Shown: positions 1 through 10,024, counted from the stretch's first letter. The stretch: DNA of 64,000 bases from Trigonopsis variabilis (GCA_003707065.3 PPXM03000002.1:682001-746000), one strand, 5' to 3'. Translations and numbers: made by a program. The notes: generated by a model not told the origin, from the sequence alone.

Positions 1-33
1 AGGCAGAGGATCCGAAACCATTTTCTACGGGAC

Positions 34-1428
34 ATGTCGCCGTCGGCCACGCTGGCCAACTTGGAATGGTCGTTAAACCCCCGCCTGACGATAGAAAAAG
101 TCCGGAAACATAAGTGGCGTTTACTGGATTTGCAATATTTTGTTTTATTAACCATGTTGACGTTTGCATTTATCATTATCGAAAGGCCTCTGCTAGCAAA
201 ATTAGGCCTTTATGGACTGTTGACTCTTCTTATACTAGTTCCTGTTACGAATCAGTTCTTCTTCCCCTTTCTCCCTATTGCTACATGGTTAATATTCTTC
301 TTCTCGTGTCAATTTATCCCCTCTTCGTGGAGACCCCATATTTGGGTCCGCGTTTTGCCGACTTTGGAAACTGTTTTCTACGGAGGAAACTTGAGTAATC
401 TGTTGGCTTCCCGAACGAATTCGTTTCTTGACGTGATGGCTTGGATTCCTTATGGTTTAGTGCACTTTGGTGCCCCCTTCGTTTGTTCATTTATTCTTTT
501 TCTCTACGCTCCTCCTCGCTATGTTCCTTGCTTTGCCAGATGCTTTGGTTATATGAACATTATCGGAGTTCTAATTCAGCTCTTATTCCCAAATACTCCT
601 CCTTGGTATGAAAATATTTACGGTCTCATTCCTGCCGACTATAGCATGCCTGGTGACCCCGGAGGATTGGCTAGAATTGATAAGATTATTGGATTTGAAC
701 TCTACACATCAACCTTTAGTGCTTCTCCCCAAGTCTTCGGTGCCTTCCCTTCGCTTCACTCCGGAAGTGCAGTCATTGAAATCTTATTTATGAGTAACGT
801 CTTTCCCCGATTGGCTCCTTTTTTCATGACTTACGGGCTTTGGATTTGGTGGAGCACTATGTATCTCACTCATCACTATTTCGTCGATCTGATTGGAGGT
901 GCCATCCTTTCAACCAGCGTCTTCTTCGTTGCCAAGCGCCACTTCTTGCCTCGCGTCCAACGAAACAAGGCCAGTCGCTGGGCTTATGACTACATTGAAA
1001 TTGGTGATCAGCCAGGTGCCCTAACCTATTCATCTACGGGAGAACTGTTATCCTACGGAACTGTGAAACGATCAGAAGATCTGGAAATGGGTGATCTGGG
1101 AACCGATGAATCGGGAGCTTTTGCCTCTGACGAAGAATGGACTATTGGGACATCATCTTCAGTATCAAACGGAGTGTTGAGTCCCGTTGAACAATATTCA
1201 GACTGGGAAGAGCAAAGCAATACATCGACTCACGTTTCTGAATCGGATGAAACGTATCCGAGTAAAGGAGGAACCTCCTTGTCGGCTTCGGCATTGGCTG
1301 CTCTGGCTGCTCAGATTGGACCTGGAGTGCCACCTTTGGATGGAGGAGGAGTTCCAGTGGAGAAGTTGATGGATCGTCGAACATCGCCTCTGGTCGGGCG
1401 GGTTCCCGTCAGTGGACTGAATGACTAA
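34..1428 (+). CDS. AUR1: Inositol phosphorylceramide synthase catalytic subunit (Aur1 type)
   Basis: This enzyme moves phosphoinositol from phosphatidylinositol to ceramide in the Golgi, making inositol phosphorylceramide; it is the aureobasidin A target in yeasts. The 464-residue single-exon protein has several hydrophobic spans over residues about 30-300. It carries the PAP2-superfamily phosphatase-like motifs FPSLHSG (about 237-243) and THHYFVDLIGG (about 276-286), whose histidines and aspartate form the catalytic site in this family. After the last membrane span comes a long acidic, serine-rich cytosolic tail (about 330-464), as in fungal Aur1. The start is the first ATG in the window in this frame, so the promoter lies mostly outside. 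Family assignment is firm. Confidence 0.93.
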   Translation: MSPSATLANLEWSLNPRLTIEKVRKHKWRLLDLQYFVLLTMLTFAFIIIERPLLAKLGLYGLLTLLILVPVTNQFFFPFLPIATWLIFFFSCQFIPSSWRPHIWVRVLPTLETVFYGGNLSNLLASRTNSFLDVMAWIPYGLVHFGAPFVCSFILFLYAPPRYVPCFARCFGYMNIIGVLIQLLFPNTPPWYENIYGLIPADYSMPGDPGGLARIDKIIGFELYTSTFSASPQVFGAFPSLHSGSAVIEILFMSNVFPRLAPFFMTYGLWIWWSTMYLTHHYFVDLIGGAILSTSVFFVAKRHFLPRVQRNKASRWAYDYIEIGDQPGALTYSSTGELLSYGTVKRSEDLEMGDLGTDESGAFASDEEWTIGTSSSVSNGVLSPVEQYSDWEEQSNTSTHVSESDETYPSKGGTSLSASALAALAAQIGPGVPPLDGGGVPVEKLMDRRTSPLVGRVPVSGLND

Positions 1429-1754
1429 ACGATGATTAAATTTCTTAGAGACCTTGAACGGTCAACGGCGCGAATGGTTTTTCCTATAGTATAATGTTTA
1501 ATCTTGTGATATGATACCTCATTGAAAGCAGGCTCTACCCTGGCTCTCCCAAGCCGAAAGAGCCCATCAAATGCATCGAGAACCTGCTCTCGTCGATTTT
1601 TATGTACAAGTATAATCTCGGGTTAATTGGAAGTATTTTACATGTTTATCGTAATTTCAAACTATTCGTTTATCTTGCTCTGGTCGAGAAGATAGAGGCC
1701 CAAGGCTTCCAACGGTTTTTCGGGTCTACTATTAGATCGCGTAGCCAAGTCGAC
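1429..1754. other. Convergent 3' intergenic region, AUR1 / SDC1
   Basis: This 326-nt spacer lies between the tails of AUR1 (+) and SDC1 (-). It holds short open frames with no recognisable protein character and must contain both polyadenylation regions. I see no RNA gene or repeat. Confidence 0.5.
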
Positions 1755-2136
1755 TTACTGCTCTCGTGCTATTTTTTTCATTCCCTCTAATAGAATTGGT
1801 GTAACTTTTTGATTCAGATATCGTCGGACTGGAGCACCTCCGACTACTGGAGTTGCTCTACCATCTGGTTTATCGACCCGAGTGGGTTCTTGAGATTTAG
1901 ACTCCACAGGCTCATGTTGCTGAGGTTCCTGAACATCATTGTGGTTTGATTGCTCGTTTTCTGGAGCAATCTCGTGAGGCGCATTTGATAAGGCCTCTTG
2001 CTGAGCGTTCTGCTCAGCTTCCTGCGTGGGCTCTAGCGAAGGTTCCGTATTGATCTCCACAATAGGATTAGGGGCTTCTTCTTGAGAAGGAACCTAGAGT
2101 CAGTAGAATAAAGCCATTATATACCTGATCTGTCAT
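1755..2136 (-). CDS. SDC1: COMPASS subunit Sdc1 / Dpy-30 domain protein
   Basis: Predicted subunit of the COMPASS (Set1) histone H3K4 methyltransferase complex in the nucleus. The C-terminal 25 residues carry the Dpy-30 motif (RRYLNQKVTPILLEGMKKIA), a helical hairpin that dimerises and docks on the Ash2/Bre2 subunit. The N-terminal two thirds is low-complexity, rich in Glu, Gln and Pro. The first exon is only 12 coding nt (2125-2136, MTDQ), followed by a 31-nt intron (2094-2124, GT...CTGACTCTAG). The main exon, 1755-2093, has no in-frame ATG near its start, so the short first exon supplies the start. Total 116 residues, in the usual range for Sdc1. The Dpy-30 call is strong; the first exon is inferred from splice signals and frame. 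Confidence 0.82.
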
Positions 2137-2462
2137 TATGGGTGGGGTATGACAGCAAGCTGCTCAAAACAGATATTCTGATGTAGTCGGGAAAGCTTGT
2201 GACAATTAAAAGGGAGTAATGCCAGAGTATACAAATGAGAGTATTATTTCGAGATTTGGTCAAGCCGTAAAATTTACCCGATAAAGTAACTATTATAGAT
2301 GTCTAATGGAGACAAGATAAACGTAAGCAGCTAGCGAATAGTAGATCGTTTGGTATCGATGCCTTATAAAAGTAGACCCTGTCTAATTGACGGTAACGTG
2401 TAGCAAGGAGGGAACCAAGATAGAGCCTCCTTGCTAGACGCGACAATTATCGGCCTGCTAAA
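2137..2462. promoter_or_regulatory. Divergent promoter region, SDC1 / OGG1
   Basis: This 326-nt spacer between the divergent starts of SDC1 and OGG1 must hold both promoters. It is moderately AT-rich, with no open frame of note, and I recognise no specific site with confidence. Confidence 0.45.
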
Positions 2463-3659
2463 ATGAGCTTAAAACAAATATGGAAGAACATTCCTGTATC
2501 GCGAAGTGTTTGTAGGGCTACAATTATGGCACTAATAGGAAGGAATTATCCTTAGAGACAGTTCTTCGATGTGGACAGAGTTTCCGGTAAGAAATTGTGA
2601 GTATTTTCGGCTAATGACCAGGTGGAAAAACATAGATGATGAATGGTTTGTACAGAATAAATTGGAACTCGGTTAATCTGAAGGTTGTGTACTTTTAAAG
2701 GGAGACTAGTTATTTTGAAGCAAGACGACGAGAATGTCTATTATCGAAGTATTCCCGAAGAGGAGACAACGAATCAAGTTGGCATGATGCTTCATGATTA
2801 CTTTCAAATGGATATTAAGCTGAAGGATCTCTATGAAGAATGGGGACGAGTAGATGACCATTTTAACAAGAAATCGCAATTATTTCAGGGGATCCGGATA
2901 TTAAGACAAGATCCTTGGGAGAACTTATGCAGTTTCATTTGCAGTAGCAATAATAACATCAAACGCATCTCTAAGATGATTGATAACCTTTGCTCTGCAT
3001 TTGGAGACCCCTTGGTCAGCTATAAAGGGATTCAGTTTTACTCGTTTCCATCTCCCAAGCAGCTTACACAGGATGATACTGAGTTTGAGTTGCGTGATCT
3101 GGGGTTCGGTTATAGAGCTAAATATATTCATCAGTCTTCAAAGCTCGTGGTCGACTTGGGAGGTGAAGACTATCTCCATCAACTACGGTTATTACCGTAC
3201 AGTGAGGCCCATGAAAGACTGTTAGAATTCTCAGGGGTAGGTCCGAAAGTAGCTGACTGTGTTTGTTTGATGTCTTTGGATAAGGCCGATTGTATTCCTG
3301 TGGATACGCATGTTTGGCAAATTGCCCAGCGAGATTATCGAATGTCTGCGTCAAAGACATTCAATCGGGCTGTCTATCTTAAAGTACAGGAACATTTCAA
3401 AGGTCTATGGGGCCCTTATGCTGGTTGGGCTCATTCTGTTCTTTTCACCGCCGATTTATCTGATCTGAATAATGGAGTTAATATTAAATCTGCTCAGCTT
3501 CATAACGCGGACCCCTCTTCCATAGTTTCGTCTGACTCCGATTCGCTAACTAACACTCAACTTACACCTCCTCTTACGCCATCAAAAGAAGTGGAAGCCG
3601 TGGATATAATGGTGAAATCAGAGTCTCATTCAAAAAGAAAACGAATTCGAGTTATCTAG
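2463..3659 (+). CDS. OGG1: 8-oxoguanine DNA glycosylase / AP lyase Ogg1
   Basis: Base-excision repair enzyme that removes 8-oxoguanine opposite cytosine and nicks the abasic site. The frame contains the HhH-GPD fold: SFICSSNNNI, LGFGYRAKYI and the helix-hairpin-helix FSGVGPKVADCVCLMSLDKA with the catalytic lysine in GVGPKVAD, then the conserved aspartate in IPVDTHVW. The N-terminal wing (IPVSRS, then ELSLETVLRCGQSFRW) is recovered only by splicing. Exons are 2463-2507, 2543-2586, 2622-2671 and 2701-3659, giving 365 residues. The introns are 35, 35 and 29 nt. The first donor is GTTTGT and the third intron is the shortest in the window. The C-terminus ends in a basic stretch that could be a nuclear signal. 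Confidence 0.9.
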
Positions 3660-3824
3660 GTTCTTCTTGATTTTGCTACTAGATCTTCTCAATGCAGTCA
3701 TTATGATCAAATCTCTGGCATGTGAGCACGCAAAGCTAATGAATGCATTCAGGGCGAGAAAACACTGCATTCTGTCCTGAATTGGCACGTAAACTGGGAT
3801 TTTTCTTTATCGGTTGCTTGATAG

Positions 3825-5639
3825 ATGGTAGCCACCGCCTCCATTTATCGCGTTACACTTGTTTACGCGTCTGTCCCAATGGCTCAACCGGGAACTTTTC
3901 CCTCGTTCACGGCGTTATTGGACGATGAAGATTATGATTTCCAATCTCCTGTTTTGATGGATGAAAATGGTCTCCCTCTGTTGCCCGATGACTTTGATTT
4001 GAATCAAGCGCTGGCGGACTTGGAGATCTCCCAGTCGCAACGGGAAGCTTCTCCGGCTCCTAGTTCTTCCTTGCGAGGACATGCTTTTAATGGAAAATCC
4101 CATATAATAATATCTCCGTTATCCTACAATCATGTTTTTTCCAGATCATGGACTCCAAAGAGTTATTTAAAGTCAATCGTTGAACGTCCTCAACGGATCA
4201 AAGCATCCTCACTAGGAGTGGGGTCTGCTCTAACATTGGCTCCAGACCAATTCAACGTCGAGTTATCTTCCCGCCGGTCGTTACTGACGTCCGCTCATGT
4301 CACCAGGGTACACGGTGCTCAATGGGCCAAGGATTTATCTCAACTTTGCGATGAAGCTCCAGGAAAATTGGACAAAGGTGATGTCGAAGTGCCAGATAAT
4401 TGGCATTCAGGTGATTTATATCTTGGTCCTGAAACTATGAGTGCCTTAGAAGGCTGTGTTGGGGCCGTAGAGCTTGGAGTTGAACGGATCTTTGAAGGAA
4501 AGACTGATCGATGTTTTATTGTTCTGCGCCCGCCTGGCCATCACTGTCATTCCTGTGACCCTAGTGGATTCTGCCTTATCAACAATGTACACATCGCTAT
4601 TCAATATGCGGCCGAGAGATATGATGTTACACATGCTGTGATCTTGGATTTCGATCTCCACCACGGAGATGGGAGTCAAGATATTGTCTTTAAACTTGCC
4701 AATATTGATGATGAATTGGAAAGTGTCAAGGTCAAAGAAGAAGAAGAAGAAGAAGAAGAAGAAGAAGACAAACGTCCCCTAAAGTCCCCAAAGATTGGCT
4801 ATTTTTCGCTTCACGATATAAATTCATTTCCCACTGAACCCGGTTTCGCTTCCGTTGAACGGATAAAAGATGCTTCGGTGTGTCTCATGGCCCATGGTCT
4901 ATGTGTATGGAACATCCATCTCACGCCATTCTCCACGTCTCAAGAGTTTGATGAATTATATAAAACCAAATACAGTCAATTGTTTGATCGCGCAAGAGAC
5001 TTTTTGACAGCGGGCAAAAAGGAGAATCCCAAAAACTATAAGGCTTTGGTGGTTCTCTCTGCGGGATTTGACGCATCAGAATTCGAAGATCAGAACATGC
5101 AACGCCATGGAGTTCATGTTCCCACAAGTTTTTATTCGCAGTTCACTAGAGATGCCGTCGAACTTGCTAATGAATTTGCTCAAGGGCGCGTCTTATCTTG
5201 TCTCGAAGGAGGTTACTCCAATGCCGCTCTGTTCACTGGCGTCACGAGCCATTTAATGGGTCTTCAAGGTTATGAACATGATCCTTCATGGGTAAGTTCT
5301 GAGAATAGAGCGCTGTACGAGCGAGGCTGTAAAGAACGGTGGTCATCGACTCCTAAGGCTGGCACTCAGGCTGCCAACCTTTTCTCCAAGGGCTCACCCT
5401 GGATAGGCAGAGCTATTACCTTGGGCAGGTCTTATTGGCCGTTAACCCCACCTAAAACCCCGGTTGAGACCAGCGCCAATCCCTATTCTCTGCGGACACC
5501 ATCACAACGAGTTTTACGATCAAACCGGCGGGAGAAAAATCTGGCGCTTGGCAGAGAATCGTCTTCGTCGCCGCTAGCACCTTCCACTGAGACGGATGTG
5601 GGATACCTTAGCGACAAGGTACATCGGCTAGATTTATAG
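3825..5639 (+). CDS. HOS3: Histone deacetylase of the fungal Hos3 type
   Basis: Zn-dependent lysine deacetylase of the arginase/deacetylase fold, closest to fungal Hos3. The single exon encodes 604 residues. Visible catalytic features are VERPQRI near the domain start, the histidine pair in RPPGHHCHS (about 235-243), the metal-binding aspartate and histidine in DFDLHHGDG (about 273-281), a second metal aspartate in SAGFDASE (about 415) and the LEGGYS loop (about 461-466). A run of ten glutamates encoded by a pure GAA repeat sits between the catalytic strands (about residue 305-314). The C-terminal 110 residues are Ser/Pro-rich and probably disordered. The first ATG at 3825 is used; one at 3879 is an alternative start. 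Confidence 0.9.
   Translation: MVATASIYRVTLVYASVPMAQPGTFPSFTALLDDEDYDFQSPVLMDENGLPLLPDDFDLNQALADLEISQSQREASPAPSSSLRGHAFNGKSHIIISPLSYNHVFSRSWTPKSYLKSIVERPQRIKASSLGVGSALTLAPDQFNVELSSRRSLLTSAHVTRVHGAQWAKDLSQLCDEAPGKLDKGDVEVPDNWHSGDLYLGPETMSALEGCVGAVELGVERIFEGKTDRCFIVLRPPGHHCHSCDPSGFCLINNVHIAIQYAAERYDVTHAVILDFDLHHGDGSQDIVFKLANIDDELESVKVKEEEEEEEEEEDKRPLKSPKIGYFSLHDINSFPTEPGFASVERIKDASVCLMAHGLCVWNIHLTPFSTSQEFDELYKTKYSQLFDRARDFLTAGKKENPKNYKALVVLSAGFDASEFEDQNMQRHGVHVPTSFYSQFTRDAVELANEFAQGRVLSCLEGGYSNAALFTGVTSHLMGLQGYEHDPSWVSSENRALYERGCKERWSSTPKAGTQAANLFSKGSPWIGRAITLGRSYWPLTPPKTPVETSANPYSLRTPSQRVLRSNRREKNLALGRESSSSPLAPSTETDVGYLSDKVHRLDL
4737..4766 (+). repeat. (GAA)10 trinucleotide repeat within HOS3
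   Basis: Ten perfect GAA codons in a row encode a polyglutamate tract inside the deacetylase domain, bordered by Lys and Asp. Such tracts change length easily between strains. Confidence 0.95.
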
Positions 5640-5923
5640 TCTTGGTGTCCTACAAGACGTGTATATTAGTGAGCGGTTAGGTAGATCAAGGAGTAAGAAT
5701 ACGATAACGAAGTGGATTATCTGAGTTTTATTTTTTATATTGTCAGTATGTATTTTTAGTTGGTTGTGTATAAGTGCTGTATTTTTTCTGGGTAGTCGAC
5801 AGATGAAGATTGAAATACACGGATCACTATTGACGGCTTCCTCCCATTGTGTAACGCTCATCATACGTTGGTTGGGAACCTCAGCCGCTTCTAGAAAGTG
5901 ATATCAAAAGAACGAAGAACGCC

Positions 5924-6772
5924 ATGTCGATTCAATTACGACAGTTGAATGATTTCATAGCTTCTGGAGAGGGTTTACGAATGATATACTCATCTTTGCC
6001 CCATGTTCAGCCGTGGTCGACTACGCTGGTGCTGGATTCATCATTTAATCCTCCTCACTTTGGACATTTGGCATTAATTAAGAAAGCTATGGAGAAAAAA
6101 CAGAGTGGGAATATCATCTGGGCCTTATCGGTAAAGAATGCGGACAAAAAGCCAGTTCCAGCAGCTTTTGACGAGCGATTGATGATGATTGAAGGGTTAA
6201 TCAAAGACTATGACAAGTATCGGATAGGAAATCAACCCGTACAGGCTCCAGAACCTCATCATCTAATTGCCTTAGCCGACTATCCACGCTTCATTGATAA
6301 AGCTCGTCATTTGCATGCGAGCTATCCAAGTACCAAATCGTGGGTGTTCTTAATGGGATTTGATACGATCATTAGATTTTTGGACGAGAAATATTATCCG
6401 AAATCACCTGAATGTCCAGATGGTTTACGCGACGTTTTGCTTGAATTCTTTGATAAACTTAAATGCTCGATCTTATGCATGGTCCGCCCTGATCCTCAAT
6501 GGGGAACGACCAGTCAACAAGAGAAGCTGATTCATGACCTTCTTTCTAGCAAGGACGTTGGACATTTTATCTCAAATGTATCTTTGGTTGAAAGTTTGCC
6601 TTATTCCGATCCCACCACCGGGATCATTGGGTCGACCGGACCTAACGATGAGGGAATCTCTTCGTCTGCCCTTAGAAAGTACATAAAGGAGGGAAATTTT
6701 GAGGCTGTTGAGCTGCTGACTGGACCAAAGGTCGTCAGCTACATTCGACAGAAAGGCTTATATAAAGATTAG
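5924..6772 (+). CDS. POF1: Pof1-like nucleotidyltransferase (NMN adenylyltransferase superfamily)
   Basis: Nucleotidyltransferase-fold protein of 282 residues resembling yeast Pof1, a relative of nicotinamide-nucleotide adenylyltransferase. The N-terminal phosphate-binding motif SFNPPHFGHLALI (about 40-52) contains the H-x-G-H signature, and the C-terminal GISSSALRKYI (about 245-255) matches the ISSTxxR motif of the superfamily. Yeast Pof1 has been linked to protein quality control, so the physiological substrate is not certain. It lies head-to-tail after HOS3, 284 nt downstream. Single exon, start at the first ATG. It could be annotated as a cytidylyltransferase-like protein. Confidence 0.82.
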   Translation: MSIQLRQLNDFIASGEGLRMIYSSLPHVQPWSTTLVLDSSFNPPHFGHLALIKKAMEKKQSGNIIWALSVKNADKKPVPAAFDERLMMIEGLIKDYDKYRIGNQPVQAPEPHHLIALADYPRFIDKARHLHASYPSTKSWVFLMGFDTIIRFLDEKYYPKSPECPDGLRDVLLEFFDKLKCSILCMVRPDPQWGTTSQQEKLIHDLLSSKDVGHFISNVSLVESLPYSDPTTGIIGSTGPNDEGISSSALRKYIKEGNFEAVELLTGPKVVSYIRQKGLYKD

Positions 6773-6849
6773 AATTGGAGGCCACAGCGGCGTACTTTGA
6801 TAAAATATCCACAGAGCTGAATGGACTACCTACGATGATAGAGTATTAT

Positions 6850-6894
6850 CTTGGGAAAGGCTTGGTTGCCTATTGTGCATAGCCTCTTCCCAAG
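6850..6894. repeat. Inverted repeat, 13-bp stem with one bulge
   Basis: CTTGGGAAAGGCT (6850-6862) pairs with AGCCTCTTCCCAAG (6881-6894), leaving an 18-nt loop and one bulged base. It starts about 80 nt past the POF1 stop, so it could lie in the 3' UTR or in a separate small RNA. Confidence 0.75.
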
Positions 6895-6920
6895 TTTCTA
6901 TGCAAAGTGAAGCATAATGA

Positions 6921-6962
6921 GCAATTCACGATCCGGAATTTGTTAGGCATTCCACGAATTGC
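6921..6962. repeat. Inverted repeat, 7-bp outer and 5-bp inner stem
   Basis: GCAATTC (6921-6927) pairs with GAATTGC (6956-6962), and inside it GGAAT (6935-6939) pairs with ATTCC (6949-6953) around a 9-nt loop. The trinucleotide ACA follows about 10 nt later. It is weaker than the hairpin just upstream. Confidence 0.55.
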
Positions 6963-7114
6963 ATAGTTTAAGACAACCAGTAATCCTACGTAACAGTATG
7001 AAGCTTGAAACTAGATATACTTTGGAGCCCTACTGTCATTGACAGGTCTGCCCATGTCGTGACTCTCTCTTCCCACAGCGTTACTAGTCAGTCACCTGGG
7101 CGCAAACGATTAGC

Positions 7115-8771
7115 ATGCCTCGGACACGGTGTCGTCTATGTGAGATGAGGAGAATATCATTACGGTATTGGGGAGGATTCGTTCCTCGTCGGAATATTAG
7201 CATTGAACACCTAAAGGAAGTTATCGAGAAAGCCAAAGTTCCGTTACGAGGAACGAAGAGGTCGCGAGAACGTGAAGGTGAGATTAAATTTGGATCTGTT
7301 AACCTGTCGAGATATGCAAAGGCTCCTTTTGACTAGTTTCAACAAGGTAATGCAGAAATCCATGGCGGGCGAGGGTTTAACTGCCGAAGAAGCCCAACGA
7401 CGTTTAGAAGATAAATTAGTAAGGCTGCGATCATTTTTTGGAGGGCAGTTGACTACAATGCCTAGGGTCTATCCGCAGACAGATGTTCATATGAGACCGA
7501 CTTCGAAAATCAAAGAGAGAAAGTCGAAGACCAAGAAAGACGGCGAGGATGGGCTGCTGGTGCTCGTAGATGAAGTGAAAGGAGTACCACAGAAGAAAGA
7601 GTCTGCCGAGCAAGGAATAGTAGAAGATACAGAAGCATATCTAAAGGAAAAGCTCGGAACTACTGCCTGGTCTTATAGGGACAGATTGACTGTCGATGGT
7701 CAAGGGGTAGCGTCAGTTGATTTCGAAATTGAAGAGCTTCAAGAGTTAGCAGAGTCATTTATGGAAGCTCAAAAAGAACTAAGGGATGAGTCAAAAGTGA
7801 GAACGACGGGAAAAAATAAAATCGATTATGCCAGTCTGAAGTCCTTCCCGTCCTTATTCAATTTTCTTGGGAGCCCTAAACAGATTGCAGAACGGACGGT
7901 TTATAATATGCATATTGATTCAGAATTATCCACGACCAGAGAGGATGAGAAAGAGCCACAACCCACTCCTGAAGAATTAAGAATGGAACGAAGGAAGAGG
8001 AGAAGAAATGCCAAAGTCATGGGCAAGAAATTAGAACCCTCTTCTCCTGCTGGACCACCAAGCCATTCTAATTTACTTCCCTCCAAAAAATCTCAAAGCG
8101 GTTTGAAAGATGTACAGGATAAGATCGGTCTCAATGAGGATACTTATGCTATCCCTTTTGAGAGCATCCTTGAGGCATCGTTTCCTAACATGGCTAGAGA
8201 CTCACCGAAAGGAGTCCGAGTAGCGGGAATACTGAATACTGCGTTCAAGCCAGTGACTCCGGATGTCTCTCAACATTTGACTTTACGGCTAGAACAAGCT
8301 GCCAGCAAATATAAAAGTCGGGATTGGAAAGAGCGTCTGATGAAAATCTTCCGACAAGAATGGGGCATTTTAGTGCCACAACGGGGTTTTGTCTTGACAC
8401 CTAATTGCAACTTGATCAACCGGCAATTCACTCCTGCAGAGGTAAGTCAAGAGCTGTATCAGCGCATGTCCTTGAGTAATCCTTCGGATGTAACCTCTTT
8501 TTTGGATCAAAGTCAGTCTTTACGACTGCAACAGATGATTATCTCACTGGAAGCAGCTGGCTGGAGCTTCATTGGCACTCGATGGTACCCTCAAGATTTA
8601 GACTGGTTTGGACAGTTTAGAAAATTACGAGAATCATTTGCAAAAAGCAAGGAGGCTGAAAATGTGAACGACATGATTGCAACTGAGAGAGCACTACGGA
8701 ATTTGGGGCTTTCGCAGAGTCAAAAAATGGTCATTGTGGGATGCTTTGAAAGGAACGTCTTCCAAAGGTGA
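7115..8771 (+). CDS. Unidentified protein, probably mitochondrial
   Basis: I do not recognise this family. Two exons (7115-7277 and 7312-8771, 34-nt GTGAG...TCGAG intron) give 540 residues in a continuous frame. The N-terminus is rich in Arg with few acidic residues (for example MRRISLRYWGGF at about 11-22), consistent with a mitochondrial presequence but not proof. The middle is charged, with a strongly basic segment around residue 270 (MERRKRRRNAKVMGKK) and Ser/Pro linkers. The last 170 residues look folded (RGFVLTPNCNLINRQF, AAGWSFIGTRWYPQDLDWF). There are no membrane spans and no metal-binding or nucleotide-binding motif I can name. A mitochondrial gene-expression factor is one possibility; function is unknown. 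Confidence 0.75.
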
Positions 8772-9043
8772 ATTTTGAACTATCAATGTAATATAAACTT
8801 GTAAATATTAGCAATTGCCCGCCTATCATTGGTCAGAGCATTCACGATGACATGAAACTGAGTACAAGAAAAGACCCTTTTGACCTCTCCTATGCATTGT
8901 ACAAGAGCATGAAATAAATATGGATATATTCAATTCTGTTATATAACAGGCAAGTGCGCTGTTATCTGATCGCCTCAGAATCTGGTCCTTGCTGTGTAGC
9001 GCTAGAAGAAAACTTCATCATTCTTCGTTTATTTAAAGGAGTC

Positions 9044-10024
9044 ATGTCTTCAAAGAAGATTGGAACTCACAATGGGACTTTCCATGCCGATGAAAGTCTT
9101 GCAGTTTTTTTATTGAAGCTTTTGCCCCAGTTCAAGGACGCCGAAGTGGTTCGATCTCGAGATCCAAATACTTTAGAGCAATGCGATATCATTGTCGATG
9201 TGTCAGCCAAGTATGATGGAACGAAGCATTTTGATCACCATCAACGAGAGTTCACTGGTACTTTTTCTCCTAATCACTCTACCAAGTTGTCATCTGCTGG
9301 CTTAGTTTTTAAGCACTTTGGCAAGGACATCATCAAGCATGTGTTGAACGTTGACGATGAGAAATCTGTAGACATAGTCTACAATAAGCTCTACGACGAT
9401 TTCATTGAAGCCATAGATGCTAATGATAACGGAGTCGAAGCATATCCTAAAGGAGTCGAGCCTTTATTTAGTACTCGTGGTGTCACCATTATGTCGATGG
9501 TCTCAGGCTTAAATCCCAAGTGGAATGAATCCAGTACGAGCGAGGATTTCAACCGACAGTTTTTTTTGGCGTCAAAGATCATGGGGGATGCGTTTATGTT
9601 GAAATTAACAGGATACGGTCAAGCTTGGTTACCGGCGAGGGATTTGGTGGAAAAAGCAGTGGATGAGGCTTTGAAATCAGATAAACTTGATACAAAGGTC
9701 TTGATATTCGAGCGAGCTTTACCATGGAATGAGCATTTATTTGCGATTGAGCGAGAACGAGGAATCGAGGGACATTTCCTTTATGTGCTATACCCCGATG
9801 AGAATAAAAACTGGAGAATCCAGGCTGTTCCACTCAAGCTGGGAGGGTTCGAGAATAGGAAAGCCCTCCCCAGTCCCTGGAGAGGTGTTCGAGACGAAAG
9901 CCTCTCCAAGTTGACAGGAGTAGAAGGATGTATTTTTGTTCACGCGGCAGGGTTTATTGGTGGGACCAAGACTAAAGAAGGAGCTGAGACGCTGGCTCGA
10001 ATGGCTTTGGACTATAAGGACTAA
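9044..10024 (+). CDS. MYG1: MYG1-family exonuclease (DHH-like phosphoesterase)
   Basis: MYG1 proteins are conserved 3'-5' RNA exonucleases found in nucleus and mitochondria of animals. The motifs THNGTFHADE at residues about 7-16, RSRDPN, DVSAKYD and DHHQREF (about 67-73) are the family's metal-binding signatures. The C-terminal half (GGFENRKALPSPWRG, GCIFVHAAGFIGGTKTKEGA) is also typical. The open frame extends upstream to a GTG at 8954, but the first ATG is at 9044, giving 326 residues, the usual length. If a mitochondrial leader exists it would need an unseen upstream exon. Single exon. Confidence 0.9.
   Translation: MSSKKIGTHNGTFHADESLAVFLLKLLPQFKDAEVVRSRDPNTLEQCDIIVDVSAKYDGTKHFDHHQREFTGTFSPNHSTKLSSAGLVFKHFGKDIIKHVLNVDDEKSVDIVYNKLYDDFIEAIDANDNGVEAYPKGVEPLFSTRGVTIMSMVSGLNPKWNESSTSEDFNRQFFLASKIMGDAFMLKLTGYGQAWLPARDLVEKAVDEALKSDKLDTKVLIFERALPWNEHLFAIERERGIEGHFLYVLYPDENKNWRIQAVPLKLGGFENRKALPSPWRGVRDESLSKLTGVEGCIFVHAAGFIGGTKTKEGAETLARMALDYKD

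Larger units (their letters stand above)
6773..7114. other. Intergenic region with two adjacent inverted repeats
   Basis: This 342-nt spacer between POF1 and the next gene has no open frame worth calling. It contains two inverted repeats at 6850-6894 and 6921-6962, listed separately, followed by the promoter of the downstream gene. Confidence 0.5.

Noticed and set aside
5735-5860. Possible box C/D snoRNA on the minus strand (ATGATGA and CTGA)
   Set aside because: No terminal stem and no internal C'/D' pair. Similar C-box matches at 15836, 24453, 41065 and 47776 also lack a partner D box or stem.
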